Origin: Imbricaverruca yamaguchii
Lineage: Eukaryota > Arthropoda > Thecostraca > Neoverrucidae
Length of the DNA: 64,000 nucleotides
Direction: 5' to 3'
Assembly (NCBI GenBank): GCA_034440575.1
Contig: JAOTOL010001548.1
Location: forward strand, 62,001 to 126,000
The position numbers were made by a program, and so were the translations under genes. Of the stretch, positions 47,600 through 59,198 are shown piece after piece; the stretch's first letter is position 1; every line of letters starts with the position of its first letter. Below the pieces are notes generated by a model that was given only the letters and a program-made list of their open reading frames with translations, was not told the origin of the DNA and did no database searches.

Positions 47600-48105
47600 T
47601 CGTGGCGACGGTTGGTGTTGGAGCTGGTGCCAGGTGCTCGTGGCGACGGCTGATGTCAGTTGCTCGCGTGACGGCGGCTGGCGTTAGGGCTGGTGCCAGG
47701 TGCTCGTAGCGACGGCTGATGTCAAGTGCTCGCGTGATGGCGGCTGGTGTCAGGTGCTCGTGGCGACGGCTGGTGTCAGGTGCTCGCGTGACGGCGGCTG
47801 GTGTCAGGTGCTCGTGACGGCGGCTGGTGTCAGGTGCTCGTGGCGACGGCTGGTGTCAGGTGCTCGTGGCGACGGCTGGTGTCAGGTGCTCGTGGCGACG
47901 GCTGGTGTCAGGTGCTCGTGGCGACGGCTGGTGTCAGGTGCTTGTGGCGACGGCTGGTGTCAGGTGCTCGTGACGGCGGCTGGCGTTAGGGCTGGTGTCA
48001 GGTGCTCGTGGCGGCGGCTGGTGTTGGAGCTGGTGCCAGGTGCTCGTGGCGACGGCTGATGTCAGTTGCTCGCGTGACGGCGGGTGATGTTGGAGCTGGT
48101 ATCAG
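47600..48105. repeat. 25-27-bp minisatellite, about 18 copies
   Basis: Units of GCTGGTGTCAGGTGCTCGTG plus GCGACG, starting 30 bp after the exon M donor. Confidence 0.93.
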
Positions 48106-48448
48106 GCAGTCTGAGTATGGACATCTGGGAAATGCATCAATGTGTACATGGAACGGAAATACAGCCATACAACTTCACTGGTAGGTAGATGGATAGACAA
48201 TTCATTCTGCATTAAATGAGCTGGTCCGCAGATGTCATCTTTTGAATCAGCATCCGCTGACGTCTCACCAAATCCTGTAGCCTTTATCATTACCGATTTT
48301 GCTAAATGTCAGTGTTCTTGGTCGCAAATACTAAGAACACAAGTGTTTGCAAAGAGTACTGGAATGGTGCATCGCTTCGAACGAAAGTGGACCACGATCA
48401 AGTTTCATGCTGTTTGCGGACCACAACAGAGCTTGACTCGATTAATTC

Positions 48449-48718
48449 GACATTGCGTGAGACGAAATGTACGACCCTCAATATACCAGGAGGTGCTGAG
48501 TTTACATCAAAAGTAGCGTTAGGGATTACGCTATATTACTCAACGTTTCGGCCAGGGGCCATCGTCAGGAGTGAACGATGGCCCCTGGCCCGTCACTCCT
48601 GACGATGGCCCCTGGCCGAAACGTTGAGTAATATAGCGTAATCCCTAACGCTACTTTTGATGTAAACTCAGCACCTCCTGGTATATTGAGGGTTGTACAT
48701 TTCGTCTCACGCAATGTC
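48449..48718. mobile_element. Near-perfect 126-bp inverted repeat with hammerhead-like cores
   Basis: Arms 48449-48574 and 48593-48718 around 18 nt. One mismatch was seen (ACGACCC versus ACAACCC). Each arm reads CTGACGA, TGGCCCCTGGCC, GAAACG (right arm: 48599-48605 and GAAA at 48618-48621), then about 13 nt later CGTA. GGCC/GGCC can form stem II and ACG/CGU stem III, the layout of a type I hammerhead ribozyme with minimal stem III, as described in Penelope-like retroelements. Stem I is disrupted at the palindrome junction. Likely an inverted pair of element ends. Confidence 0.8.
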
Positions 48719-49027
48719 TAAAACCCAGAAGCACTTAAGAGGCATTCTTCGTTGTATTAAACAATCGATTAATTCGGTTCATGTCAACACAGCTCGAACT
48801 GGCGTGTCCCGGCTGTCATGCTTTTCAACCTAAATAATTATGTCTCACTTCGACTTTCCAGGTCTTAATTACTTCATTCAGAATACGACCCCATGTTTTC
48901 ATTTTTATCCTGGCTGCTTTCATCCTAATGTTCCCTTCGAAGTATAGCATTTCTGCTCCGGATAAAATAATTTATTGCGAAATGTATTCAGCCGATGCCG
49001 TCCCAGCTTGCACCAAATAAGAGCTAG
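48719..49027. other. Gene 2 intron DNA, nothing recognised
   Basis: Unique AT-rich DNA. Confidence 0.5.
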
Positions 49028-49195
49028 GTCACGTGGTTACGCCATCATGTGACTTGGCCAGCGTATCCCGAGGTCATGTGACTGGGGGCCGATGCAGTCC
49101 GATGGGGGTGCCAGCCGCCGGTCACGTGGTTACGCCATCACGTGACGTAGCCGGCGTATTCCGAGGTCATGTGACTGGGGGCCGATGTCAGTTCT
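49028..49195. repeat. 93-bp tandem duplication
   Basis: TCACGTGGTTACGCCATCA at 49029 and 49122, each followed by TTCCGAGGTCATGTGACTGG-like sequence. The second copy is incomplete. Each copy contains CACGTG and CATGTGAC E-box-type words. Confidence 0.85.
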
Positions 49196-51446
49196 ATGGG
49201 GCGCTGTACAGTTGTGTACGGCGTACATTGAACCAGAAAGTTTTTAGATAAAACGGAGCGTCATACAACGTAGTTCCTATGCTATTCGGCAATTGGGTGC
49301 GGTGCGTTTACGCATCACGATATATGAGCCATTTTTTACAAGTGAGCCAAATATCGGCAAGACTGCAGCCAATTTCGATTGAGGCTGATTATTTTTCAAT
49401 GACATGTTGCAACATTTTAAGTAACCTTTCCGCTATCGGATTCCTCCGCCGAATACCGAGCAGAGATTCCCAAAATTGCAACCACTGCCCGCGAAATGTG
49501 GAAAACGATTTTGTTCATTTCTGAGATTCTTCCCTTATGCGAAGATCTGAGGCAATGAGATGTGTGTCTGGACTGGTTGCTAGTTGCCAAGTTACGGTGG
49601 TTTTACAGCTCCATTAACACGGTATCGTGCCCGATGATGTGTCTGCAGCAGTCGATCGCCCTAGTCCGGTTTGTTCAATCAAACTGAATCCAACGTGGGG
49701 TATTTAACCTACATGTTACTATTCAACCTCAATTGGTCACCATTCCTCCCTCATAACGTTTTGACAACTAAATTCGGATGTAACTTCAGTCTCGGAGAGT
49801 AATAATTGAGTACACAGATGTGAAGCTTGCAGTGCATTTTCTGTTCCAGTTTGCTCACACTGGACATTCTGACCGATCTGCAACGAGCACACTCGAGGCT
49901 ACGGCTCATGTTTCATTGCTCAACCACGATCGGGCCAGTGTCTGTATTAATCAGTCGCCTACGAGCGCCCGCTTGTTCAAGGATGAGGCCCTTGTCACGT
50001 GCCACCTATCGGCCGATGTGGTTCCGAGACGTTTGGCAACTCACGAGGCACCCGCCCGTCGCCGCTCTCCGTGGCGCCAGCTGGTCGGGGCTCCGTCTCG
50101 GCGTGCAACGCGGCGCATAGCTGGCCCGCTCACACCCCTACAGGCGGCCAGGGTCACGGCCGTGCCGACCCGGCGGCCGTTAGGAAAGCCCTGCCCAGGC
50201 GGCCGGCAGCGCAGTTCGGTCCGCGCCCCTCTCCCACTCGGCAGCCGTATCACCCAAGTGCTCGGCCGTGATTGCCGGCGCCAGCGCGAGAGGGTCGGCG
50301 CGCCGAGGTGTCCGCACACGGCGCGTTTCGCGGCATTCTTTCGCGGCGCGAATCGATGGCGCAACGGGCACTTGGCAGAGGTGCAGGTCGACTTTCGCTG
50401 CCGGCCGGTCGCCGGCGCAACTTGTCCCTTGACCGACGTCGGCGGCCACCGCCCCTGGAGAGGCCGGCCGCCGAATCTATTGCACTCTTGGCAGTACGGT
50501 CGGGAGAGGAATGCGATCCTTTCACCCCTGTCCCCCACCCCACCCCACCCCACCCAGTGGTGCGCAACGATTGCACTGAGGCCAGCACGGCAGTCGGCTG
50601 TTAGTCCCCTGCTGTCAGGTTGCGATCAGATTCGCTGCGGTTGCAGACTGGAAGCTGTCTGCCGGCAAGGCGAACTGCGTAAGATGATGGTCATTCCGTG
50701 GAATTCCACTGTAATCGTAGATATATAAATTTCAGCTACGTTCCTGGGCAGTGCACTGGCCTGTTGTCAACTGGAGTTATCCACAGCAGTCGACATCTTT
50801 AGATTGCTGGATGCTTGAACACTCCCATTCGCCCATATGGTTGTTTATATATTGCAATTGGACATTGCCATCCAAAGTAGTCGGGAAAGAGATGACACCA
50901 AAGTACGCTCAGCAACCGTGCAAACAGCCATCGACATTGACCCTGAAACCCGTATATTGCGCTACATAAACAAGCAATCACGCATGGGTGATGTTCAGGA
51001 ATTATTATCGAATACACACCGAACAAATATTGTACTGATTTCGTGCCCAACTTGGTGTCAGGATGATTTGCATGTGCCTTGCTCGATTTGCTTTGTTTTG
51101 CTATTTTTGCTCGCGCTAGCTTAGTAAACAGACTTTATTGAGGTCGTCCACAATTAGCTTAGTACCCGGATAGCTAAGTGCTATTTGAACTTCCAACGCT
51201 GCTTTCTGAAATCAAAGTCGCACCCACGTATGTGTGCATTATCACTTATATTTTGATGACACATTTTGTGTCTTCAAACTGTAGGCCGAACGACACCAAC
51301 ATATCAAGCTTCCTAGAAGAGATTGCCCCGCAATACCCTGGTATACTCTGAATCTGCACATGCTGCGCTGCTGTTTCGGCCGATATTCGGTCGTAGTCCG
51401 TCTGCTGCTTTCGCCCATAGTTCACCAGTGCCTGTCGCCGTTTCAG
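49196..51446. other. Gene 2 intron with a GC-rich block
   Basis: About 50030-50480 is strongly GC- and CpG-rich with long ORFs on both strands (302 codons on the + strand). There are no domains, no cysteine pattern and no phase-compatible splice sites, so it is not called coding. Confidence 0.45.
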
Positions 51447-51677
51447 CCGACAAGGATGGCCTGTGCCCCAAGCTCGCTCACAACACCAAGCCGCGCGGCG
51501 GCTGCACGAACATGTGCAAGTACGACTCGCAGTGTCTCGAGAACTCCAAGTGCTGCTTCAACGGCTGCGCCAGCGTGTGTCTGCGGCCGCGCAGGCCGGA
51601 CTGCGAGCTGACCAAGTGCAAGGTCGGCTACAGGTGTGACGAAGACCGCAACGGCAAGCCCATCTGCTCTCCGATCC
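51447..51677 (+). CDS. WAP plus FOLN-like fused exon (gene 2, exon N)
   Basis: Exon of 231 bp between GCCGTTTCAG and GTGAGT, phase 1 to phase 1, 12 cysteines. The WAP part is GLCPKL, GCTNMC, YDSQC, KCCFNGCASVC; the FOLN-like part is PDCELTKCKVGYRCDED ending ICSP. The loop before the second WAP cysteine is basic. It is the last of the four fused modules. Confidence 0.91.
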
Positions 51678-51888
51678 GTGAGTTGCATCTCTGTCCGTGC
51701 CGGACGTTAACCGAGCCGACCACCACCATCTTGCGGCGATGTCGCCAGCACGAGTCGGGTGTTATGTTAGCCGCATTACAGTCGTCGCCAGCTTTGGCGC
51801 GACTGCTTTCGACATAACCTGCAGACCATCTGACAGATGGCACGCTTTTGCACCGACAAGCTGTTCAAATCCGTACTCTTTGTTGCAG

Positions 51889-51984
51889 CCTGCAAGCAAG
51901 ATGGCGAAATTATTGACATCGAGTGCAACAGCTGTACGTGCATCGGCGGTTTTCTGTTGTGCGCCCAGGAGGACTGTCCACCAG
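51889..51984 (+). CDS. Pacifastin-like inhibitor exon (gene 2, exon O)
   Basis: Exon of 96 bp between TTTGTTGCAG and GTGAGG, phase 1 to phase 1. The 32 codons encode C-x10-CNSCTC-x2-G-x3-C-x4-CPP, the signature of the pacifastin light-chain domain (C-x9-12-CNxCxC-x2-3-G-x3-6-C-x3-4-C). These small domains are tight-binding serine-protease inhibitors with the reactive bond between the fifth and sixth cysteines. Here that loop is AQED, acidic rather than the usual Thr with Lys, Arg or Leu, so specificity is uncertain. A von Willebrand C fragment is the main alternative. Confidence 0.82.
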
Positions 51985-52449
51985 GTGAGGTCCACACTCG
52001 CGGCACGGTTTTCGGTAGAATTGTGCCGAGCCATGTGGAAATGCCGAGTCCTCTGATAACGGTGACGCTACTGAGCTGAGACTTGCATCATACATTAATC
52101 GTAAAGCGTGGAAAACAGTGGCAATGCAAATTATTTGTATATAATATCGATGGATGTTAGCGATGTTTTCGATGGATGTGCTGATGATGCTGTCAATCGA
52201 TCGCGATAGTAATGTATTGAATGGTCTGTAAATGAATTGTGTTGCCAAGGAGGTGTGTAGTTTTTCTCTGGGACAACGCGATTTCCATGAATAGCACGGA
52301 GCAATCCCATTGTCGATTCAGCCAGGCTAACAAGAACGAACCTCCGATGTACTTCAACGATTGTTGTGCACGCGCGATAACTCATGAACGAAGCGATCCA
52401 GCGACACACGGATCGAGCGTCACGTGACACACTGTCCGGCCGATTCCAG

Positions 52450-52584
52450 TGAAGACCGGCTATTGTCCCAAGGTCACCAAGGGCTACAAAGGCAAGTGTG
52501 TAGAGGACTGCGACAGTGATTACGACTGCCACAGCGAGAACAAGTGTTGCTTCACCGGCTGCGGTCATACCTGCCAGAAGCCGG
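52450..52584 (+). CDS. WAP-domain exon (gene 2, exon P)
   Basis: Exon of 135 bp between CCGATTCCAG and GTGAGT, phase 1 to phase 1. It is a complete eight-cysteine WAP core (GYCPKV, KCVEDC, DYDC, KCCFTGCGHTC) with no attached FOLN-like part. This makes it like the gene 1 WAP exons rather than K-N. Confidence 0.91.
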
Positions 52585-52779
52585 GTGAGTGGGCGTCACG
52601 ACTGTGGCGAGCCGCGCGGGCAGATCGGCGCGCCCGGCGCCAGATCTTTGGCACTCACCGTCCTGTCACGGGTACCGTCAGAGGCCATGCGATGACCCTC
52701 CGCTCCTGGTGTCTGATGACGCATTGGTGTGGCGATGACGGGCTGACGGCGCGGTCAATGCCGAGTGTGCGTGCGTGTG

Positions 52780-52816
52780 TGTGTATGTGTGTGTGTGTGT
52801 GTGTGCGTGTGTGTGT
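52780..52816. repeat. (TG)n microsatellite
   Basis: Short TG/CG-interrupted run 200 bp after exon P. Confidence 0.9.
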
Positions 52817-52924
52817 AGCCGGGTCGCCTTACATGGATAGGTAGAGCACCGAGCTGCTCGGCCACCCTGCAGCACGCCAACGTCGAGACGCGTCGTACCA
52901 CCTGACAGGACAGTGTCGACCTGG

Positions 52925-53390
52925 CGTGGCACGGCCTGACGTGATCTGATGTGATCTGGTGTGACCTGTCGTGACATGCCGTGACATGCCGTGATCCGAC
53001 GGAACCTGCCTTAACCTGACGTGACCTGACGTGAGGTTGCTTGATCAGACGTGACCTTGCGTGACCCGATTTGACCTGACGTGTCATGTCGTGACCTGAC
53101 GTGTCATGTCGTGACCTGACGTGTCATGTCGTGACCTGACGTGGCATTTCGTGACCTGACGTGTCATGTCGTGACCTGACGTGGCATGCCGTGACCTGAC
53201 GTGGCATGTCGTGACCTGACGTGGCATGTCGTGACCTGACGTGGCATGTCGTGACCTGACGTGGCATGTCGTGACCTGACGTGGCATGTCGTGACCTGAC
53301 GTGGCATGTCGTGACCTGACGTGACCTCATGTGGCGCAATGCGTCTTGACGTGACGTGACGTGACACGGCACGACATGACCTGCCATGAC
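52925..53390. repeat. 20-bp minisatellite, about 20 copies
   Basis: Unit GACCTGACGTGGCATGTCGT with GTGTC and GTGGC variants, ending about 25 bp before exon Q. It contains CACGTCA-like words on the minus strand. Confidence 0.93.
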
Positions 53391-53413
53391 CTGCCGACAC
53401 CGTGTGTCGCCAG

Positions 53414-53654
53414 TGCCCGAGATCGTGCACCCGTGCAAGACGGTGCGGTTCCGCTGCGGCGACGCGACCCGCTGCGCCGCCACCAGGGGGCTCTGCGAGC
53501 CGGGCAAGACGTGTCCGCTGTCGCCTCTCTGCGTCAGCACCAGGGCTCCTTTCTGCGACGCCTGCCCGCCGGGCAAGGTGTGCGTGCTGCAGAAGAAGAG
53601 CTGCCCACGCGGCGGACACTGTCACCGACAGCCCATCTGCATCCAACTCTACAG
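53414..53654 (+). CDS. Novel 12-cysteine exon (gene 2, exon Q)
   Basis: Exon of 241 bp, acceptor GTGTCGCCAG, donor AG|GTGAGC, entering in phase 1 and leaving in phase 2. It encodes about 80 residues with 12 cysteines in short loops, including CPPGKVC and CEPGKTC, and ends GHCHRQPICIQLY. The repeated C-x2-GK-x-C and C-x5-C spacing suggests two or three tandem mini-units related to the C-x2-G-x2-C part of the FOLN-like modules. I do not recognise the domain. The acceptor has a poor pyrimidine tract. It is rich in Arg/Lys, unlike the acidic exon that follows. Confidence 0.8.
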
Positions 53655-54109
53655 GTGAGCGTGTCGCTGCCGCAGGTGCTCCCCGTAATCGGCAGGTGCT
53701 CCCCGTAATTTGGTGTCATCTCGCAGATGCTCCGAAAGCTGACTGAATTTTCGTCAGTGTTGTAGGGGCGAATCCCGCCAGATGGCATCGTTTCTCACCA
53801 CAAAAAAACATGCTAATGTGGTATGTTCAGAACGTGCCAAGTGCATCATCCAAATGTTGCACACATGTTGTGCATAATTTATATTGCACTTCATTGTCCA
53901 TGCCCACTTACACCAACTCAATAATATTTTATACTTATGCTCTATCCTAGGGCAGAAAGACGATGCACCTAGGACACTACTTGGGTGTTTAAGCATTAGA
54001 CGGTAGCAATGTGCACATTCACCTCAGGCGTGATCGACGTGTCCGATATTCTGGCAGGCGTGACCGATATTCCACGCCTGCCCAAACCAATACGCCGTCA
54101 CTGGCGTCT

Positions 54110-54660
54110 CTGCTCCATGGCTCTCATCTCTACCCCGCGATCCTCATCTCTGCCCCGCGATCCTCCTCTGCCCCATCTCTGCCAGTGACCCATTTTCTGC
54201 CCAGTGAACCTCGTCTCTGCCCCGTAACCCTCGTCTCTGCCCCACGAACCCCGTATCTAACCCGTGACTCTCGTATCCGCCCAGTGACCCCCGTATCTGC
54301 CCCCTGACTCTGGTTTCTGCCCCGTGACACCCGTATCTTCCCTGTAACCCTCGACTCTGCCCTGTGACCCTCGCATTTGCCCTATGATCACTGTCTCTGC
54401 CCGTGATCCACGTCTCAGTCCTGTGACCCTCGTTTTTACCCCGTGCGACCCGTATTTCACCCGTTACCCTCATCTCTCCCTTGCGATCCTTGTCTCTGCC
54501 ATGTGACTCCCGTTTCTGCCCCGCGGTACTCGCCTATGCTGCGTGACAATCATATCTGCCCGGTGACCCTCGTCTCTGCTGGTGACCGTCGTGTCCGCCT
54601 CGTCACCGTCGTTACCATGCCGTGACCTTAGTTTCTGTAATGTGAACCTCGTCTCTGTCG
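54110..54660. repeat. Pyrimidine-rich about 22-bp minisatellite, about 24 copies
   Basis: GTCTCTGCCCCGTGACCCTC units with strong divergence. The array extends the C/T-rich tract upstream of the terminal exon. Confidence 0.9.
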
Positions 54661-54728
54661 CGTGACCGACGCCACTGCGTCAGCACCATCGTCTCTGTCC
54701 CGAAACCGTCATCTCTGCCCATCCACAG

Positions 54729-54807
54729 CGACGACACAATCTTCGAGGAGGACGCAGACCTGGAAGAGGCGGTGGTAGCCAGGCAGAACCCACACCTGAG
54801 CGGCTGA
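54729..54807 (+). CDS. Gene 2 terminal exon: acidic tail and stop
   Basis: The acceptor GCCCATCCACAG takes up phase 2 from exon Q, forming a junction serine. Then comes an acidic tail (DDTIFEEDADLEEAVVARQN) and PHLSG before TGA at 54805-54807. With this exon the gene 2 exons sum to 2175 bases, exactly 725 codons including stop, which supports the assembly. No transmembrane segment or GPI signal follows, so the product is predicted to be secreted. Confidence 0.8.
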
Positions 54808-55400
54808 GCTGTGCCAGCGAGCGTCGAGCAACCGCCACAGGATACACCCGCGCCGCCAGGGGGCGCCGCGGCGTGGGCAGATCAGATCCGGGCGCCGCCA
54901 CCGTCCGGCAGATCAGACCAGAGCTAGGCCACCGCCCGTCCTCCAGCCAGCACCAGAGGTGCACCGCACGTCCCGGGCCATGCGCCGCCGCGGACCGGTG
55001 CCGGTGGCGGGTGCTGGGCATTGTCAGTGGAATTCAATTTGGTCTGTGTAAGGGCTGGTCGGCGTTGCTTTTGGCGCGCCGCAACAATTCCAGCTCCGAT
55101 AAGGCTGGTGGCGAAATTGAGTTGTTTCGTGATATATTGTGTCGATGTCATGTGCCGTATATTATGTATCATTGCCTGCTGTTGTGCCGGTAGCTTTCGG
55201 AGGTCCGTCTGTGAGGACCGCAGTCGAGTGAGAAGACCAGATGATGCGTTTCTCAGCTGTCCCATGTTCTAACCTGATAAGCGGATCATTGCACGTGGTA
55301 TTCTTCTCTCATTACATGCGCTGAGCAGAAATTAATGAACTTATGGAAATATCCTTAATCAGCAGTGGTCTTTGAAATAAACGTCGCCTTCAACCCCGTA
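54808..55400 (+). other. Probable 3' UTR of gene 2
   Basis: Sequence from the stop codon to just beyond the AATAAA at 55376. No further phase-compatible exon was seen. Confidence 0.6.
55376..55381 (+). terminator. Poly(A) signal of gene 2
   Basis: AATAAA about 570 bp after the stop codon, followed by TTC/CG-rich sequence. Confidence 0.65.
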
Positions 55401-58023
55401 TCGTCCTTCGTCGCGAATGAGATTGGGCGGCTGCACACGCATCAAGATGAGCCACTGGTAGCTTCTGTCTCTTGCATTCTACCTCAGTTCGCGCAATCAT
55501 GGCGCATACCAATTTGTTAGTGACATACTCAGTAGGGCAGAGCAGTAAGCAACTGATATGTGTCATGTATATGAACAGTTAAAATGTGTGGGACTTCCAA
55601 TTGAGAATGCCTCGACACGTTTATGTGAAATGCAAACACTAATTTTAGCCGTATGAGACGGCTTGCGATACCTAGGCATGTAACTGAAGAAAGACTGCAC
55701 GTCTCTAGACCGAAGGAATGGGAAGACCAGCATGTGCAAGAGCTTGTTCTGTTTTAACTCCATGCCGTGGAGTGACTCGGTGGGGGTCGACTCATGCCTC
55801 GAATATCACAAGCGGAGTTTAAGCCTCATTTATTTGATAAATAGTAGAATAAATAGACAATCCTGTCAAGCCAAGTTGACTCAAAGGTAACAAGAACAAG
55901 CGCGTACATCTCGAGCCAACAAAGCATGCTGTAACAAAATTGCTTTGTCCATATTTCGCCGATGCAACAACAGGCAAGCTTCACAATTACTACGGGCTGA
56001 CAACGCATTTCGCAAGGGCGCATGGCGCATATATAAGTTGCAGCACATTGACTTACACAGCCATACCAGTCGACCTGAATGTGAAGAACCGACACGTTCG
56101 CATGCTCCTTTGCTGTAAACGATCAATTACTGACTTCGCTACATGAAGGGGCAGTGAATCAATTACGCTTTTAGCAGTAGCAAAGCGACTTGAGGCGTGA
56201 AGCCCGCTTAGGACAGTGTTCTAGTCAGTTGCTGTGCTCTGATTACCGAGCCGGACTTGGGACGACTGAGGGCTGCCGTTCGCCACTCAGCACGCACACA
56301 CAACAGACAACAGGCGAACAAGCTGACATACATTGTACCAATGACGCGCGTTGAGCCCCTCGGCAGGTCAAGAGTACACCATTCTGCCTCGCCGAGCTGT
56401 CAACCACTAACAAACCTTAGCCTCGTATGTGAGCAAAATCAGACGCCAACCATCTGGAACATAGCGGGCAGAATAACTATTTGATAAGAAGCTGGAACCG
56501 ACTGCTGACACAGATGGACTGCGCATATCTCAATGCAATATAATGGTGCATTTTAAATGAAATAAATGCGTATCGAATTTTGTTGCAGCCCAACATCATG
56601 ACATTTCAATATGCCCCTGGGTTGGCGTTAATTGTACAAGTGTACATCAATTACCAGCAAACTCCGACATCTTCTCGTCGTTCGCTGATGTGTGATATAA
56701 GCGCGTACCAATTATCCGAGCAGATTCTGACTTCATATCGTCATTCCTTGATGTGTGATGAATAGGCAGCTAGCCTACTAACTAGCATGTATCAGTCTGC
56801 CTAAATATTGATAAAATTGTGAGATACGTCTGAACAATAAGCAGCATAAGACTTCAAATAAGGATATGCACACGCCTTCTAACAGTTACAAGATACATTG
56901 TTGAATGCATCGTCACCTATGTGTCACTGCACAGGAGTTATATCTATACATTCCAACAGTCGCGTTTGGGTCCATTTCTTTGACCAAAACTACTGCTTAC
57001 GAACATATTGCGACTGGTATAGGCCGACCATATACTTGCACGTACCATCTCCAGATGCGCACTCATTGCAAGCTCTTCCAAGGAAGTCGAAAATTGAGCG
57101 TGATTGTCAGTTGATTTCGATCGTGGCCAGGTGCTGAACAAAGTAGCCATCACGCACGCAGCTCAATGGTGCTAGTGAGCCCATTAGTCCCCTCCAGCAG
57201 TCTCCCACGTTGTCCGGTGAAAATTCGCCTGGGCTCGCATAAGGTGCCCAGATGGATTCATTATCAGTGATACCAGACATGGAAAGCAGGAGGGAACGTA
57301 ACCAGCAGGGAGCTGAAATGGTGAGCTCCTGCATGCAAGCAACGGGGAGCTTGGTTATTCACCGACCTATACGAAGCCTTGGTAGATAATTCGGGAAACG
57401 GGTTTAAAAATCGCAATGACATCTTTTGTCGGAGGGACGAACAAAATCCTGGAGAAGATCGGCTGAAGTCAGATGTATGCAAAATTCCATATTTCCATGT
57501 CTTTCTGAAGAATGGTTACGATGTTCAGTCCCTCGGTTGTTGGGACTTGAGCAATGTCTCGTCGGGTGGTGGAAGGGCTGCCCAGATGACCGCAATTCCA
57601 AGCGATCGTTGTACCTCGGGAGGCTGAATGTAGTTGATGTATCTTTAACAACAACGTGCATGAGTTAACTGTCTAATTAAGCCGTCATCAATCTAAAAAT
57701 AGACAGCTCAGTGACGAGGTGTCATGCCGCTCCCCTCTATAAGAGTATGTAATATACCTGTGTTGCATCACATCCTTCTGGAGGAGTTCGATACCGCTGA
57801 GGCTCTCCGAAGCCGCTAGCCACCGCCGTTCCGTCGCCACTGGACGGCCTTCGAGCCGACACACGTACCGTCAGCGCGGCCTCTAAATATCACAGCTCCT
57901 GGTTGTGCTCGTGTGGCGCCGGGCGTGCAGTGAGCTCGGCGCCGAGTCCCGACACTGGCACGGTCGCGTGCGGCCGCGGCCCAGCCGCAGCTCGGTCGCA
58001 GCGCCGTCCGCGGCCGTGGCTCA
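55401..58023. other. Intergenic DNA between convergent genes
   Basis: Contains small ORFs without domains. GC content rises from about 57.8 kb toward the 3' end of the ZP gene. No poly(A) signal for the minus-strand gene was pinned down. Confidence 0.5.
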
Positions 58024-59198
58024 TCAGAACACCACGTGCAATCGCTGACGGATGTAGCCGACCACGTTCCACTGGCGCGGCGGCAGCGACGCCAGCGACG
58101 CTTGCATCGACGGCGGCATCGAGACGGGCTGGTGGCCGGGCTGGCAGTGCGGCCCGTCGCGGTGGTGCCAGAGGAAGCCGGCCACCAGCAGCGACACGAT
58201 CACCGCCACGGCCAGCAGGGCGAACAGGGCAGTGAAGCCGGCCGGAGGCAGGCACACGCCCGGCGGCCGCGCCGCGCCGATGTGGCCGTGGAAGATGATG
58301 GCGCGTCGCTCCTCGCCGCCGTCGCCGGCGGGCGTTTGCAGGTCATTGACGGAGAGCACCTCCAGTGTCGAGGTGACGCCGATGTCGGTCGAGTGCGCCA
58401 CCTCCTCCACGACGAAGCGGCGCCGCCGGCGCACGGACAGGCTGCGCGGTCCCCAGGGGAACCGGGACCGATCGTGGTCGTCGGCGTCGAGGCCCGCGTC
58501 CGAAGTGCGCTTGTGCGCGTCATCGCCGCCAGCGGCAGCGTCGGCGGCTGCCGGCTGAGCGACCGGATCCGTATCGGAGCGGCTGATTTTGGCGTGCGGC
58601 GCCACCAGATCACGCAGCTTCTGCGCCAGCCCGCCGCCCAGCCGCGCCAAGTCGATCCTGTGGCGCGTCGGCTGGCGCGCGCCTTCCGGCTGCGCCGCCG
58701 ACTGCGGCCGGCGCGCCGGCGCCACCTGGGCGCTCTCCTCGGCGGCGGCGGCCGGCGACACGTCGGCCGCAGCCGCAGGTGGCGCCACCTGTGACTTCGC
58801 CTGCGCCTCGTCAATCCTCTCGGCGATGGCCGGCCTCTGAGCAGGCTCGGCGACGGCGTCAGGCGGGGCCACGCCGCCGCCCACCGAGTCCTTACGACTG
58901 GCGGCGGCCAGCAGCTCGGCCGGGTACCGGCCGGCCGGCGCCTGCTGACAGTGGTCGGGGCAGCCGTGCCGGCAGATCTCCACCTTGCAGCGCAGGTGCA
59001 CGTACATGCTGTCGGGGAACTTGAACGCGTGGAAGTGGGCGTAGGTGAGCACGGACGAGCGGCCGTCGTCGCTGCGCTGCTTCATGAACTTGCTGATCAT
59101 CTTGGGTCTCAGCACGCAGCCGTGATGGTCAGACAGTTGGATCGGCAGTCGCTTGCCGTCCGTCGCCTCGCAGTCCTTGACGCGCATGTCGAATTCAG
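58024..59198 (-). CDS. ZP-domain membrane protein, terminal exon
   Basis: Enters in phase 1 after an acceptor (CGATTTCAG, read on the minus strand) and runs 390 codons to TGA at 58026-58024. Order: ZP-C core with FDMRVKDCEATDGKRLPIQL, a GCVLRPKMISKF block, AHFHAFKFPDSMYVHLRC and EICRHGCPDHC. Then about 200 residues rich in Ala, Pro, Asp and Arg, with FVVEEVAHST after a polybasic SVRRRRR site (near 58414-58441, furin-type). A transmembrane helix follows (FTALFALLAVAVIVSLLVAG, about 58174-58236) with a 49-residue cytoplasmic tail. ZP proteins polymerise into extracellular matrices after furin release; arthropod members shape apical matrix and cuticle. Family member not identified. Confidence 0.9.

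Noticed and set aside
46148..47687. ORFs of 364 (minus) and 497 (plus) codons
   Set aside because: Both read through the 60-bp tandem array, whose period is a multiple of three. The real exon M uses another frame and a splice acceptor.
49820..50728. 302-codon ORF on the plus strand
   Set aside because: Inside a gene 2 intron, driven by GC-rich composition, with no domain, signal peptide or splice support. Opposite-strand frames are similarly open.
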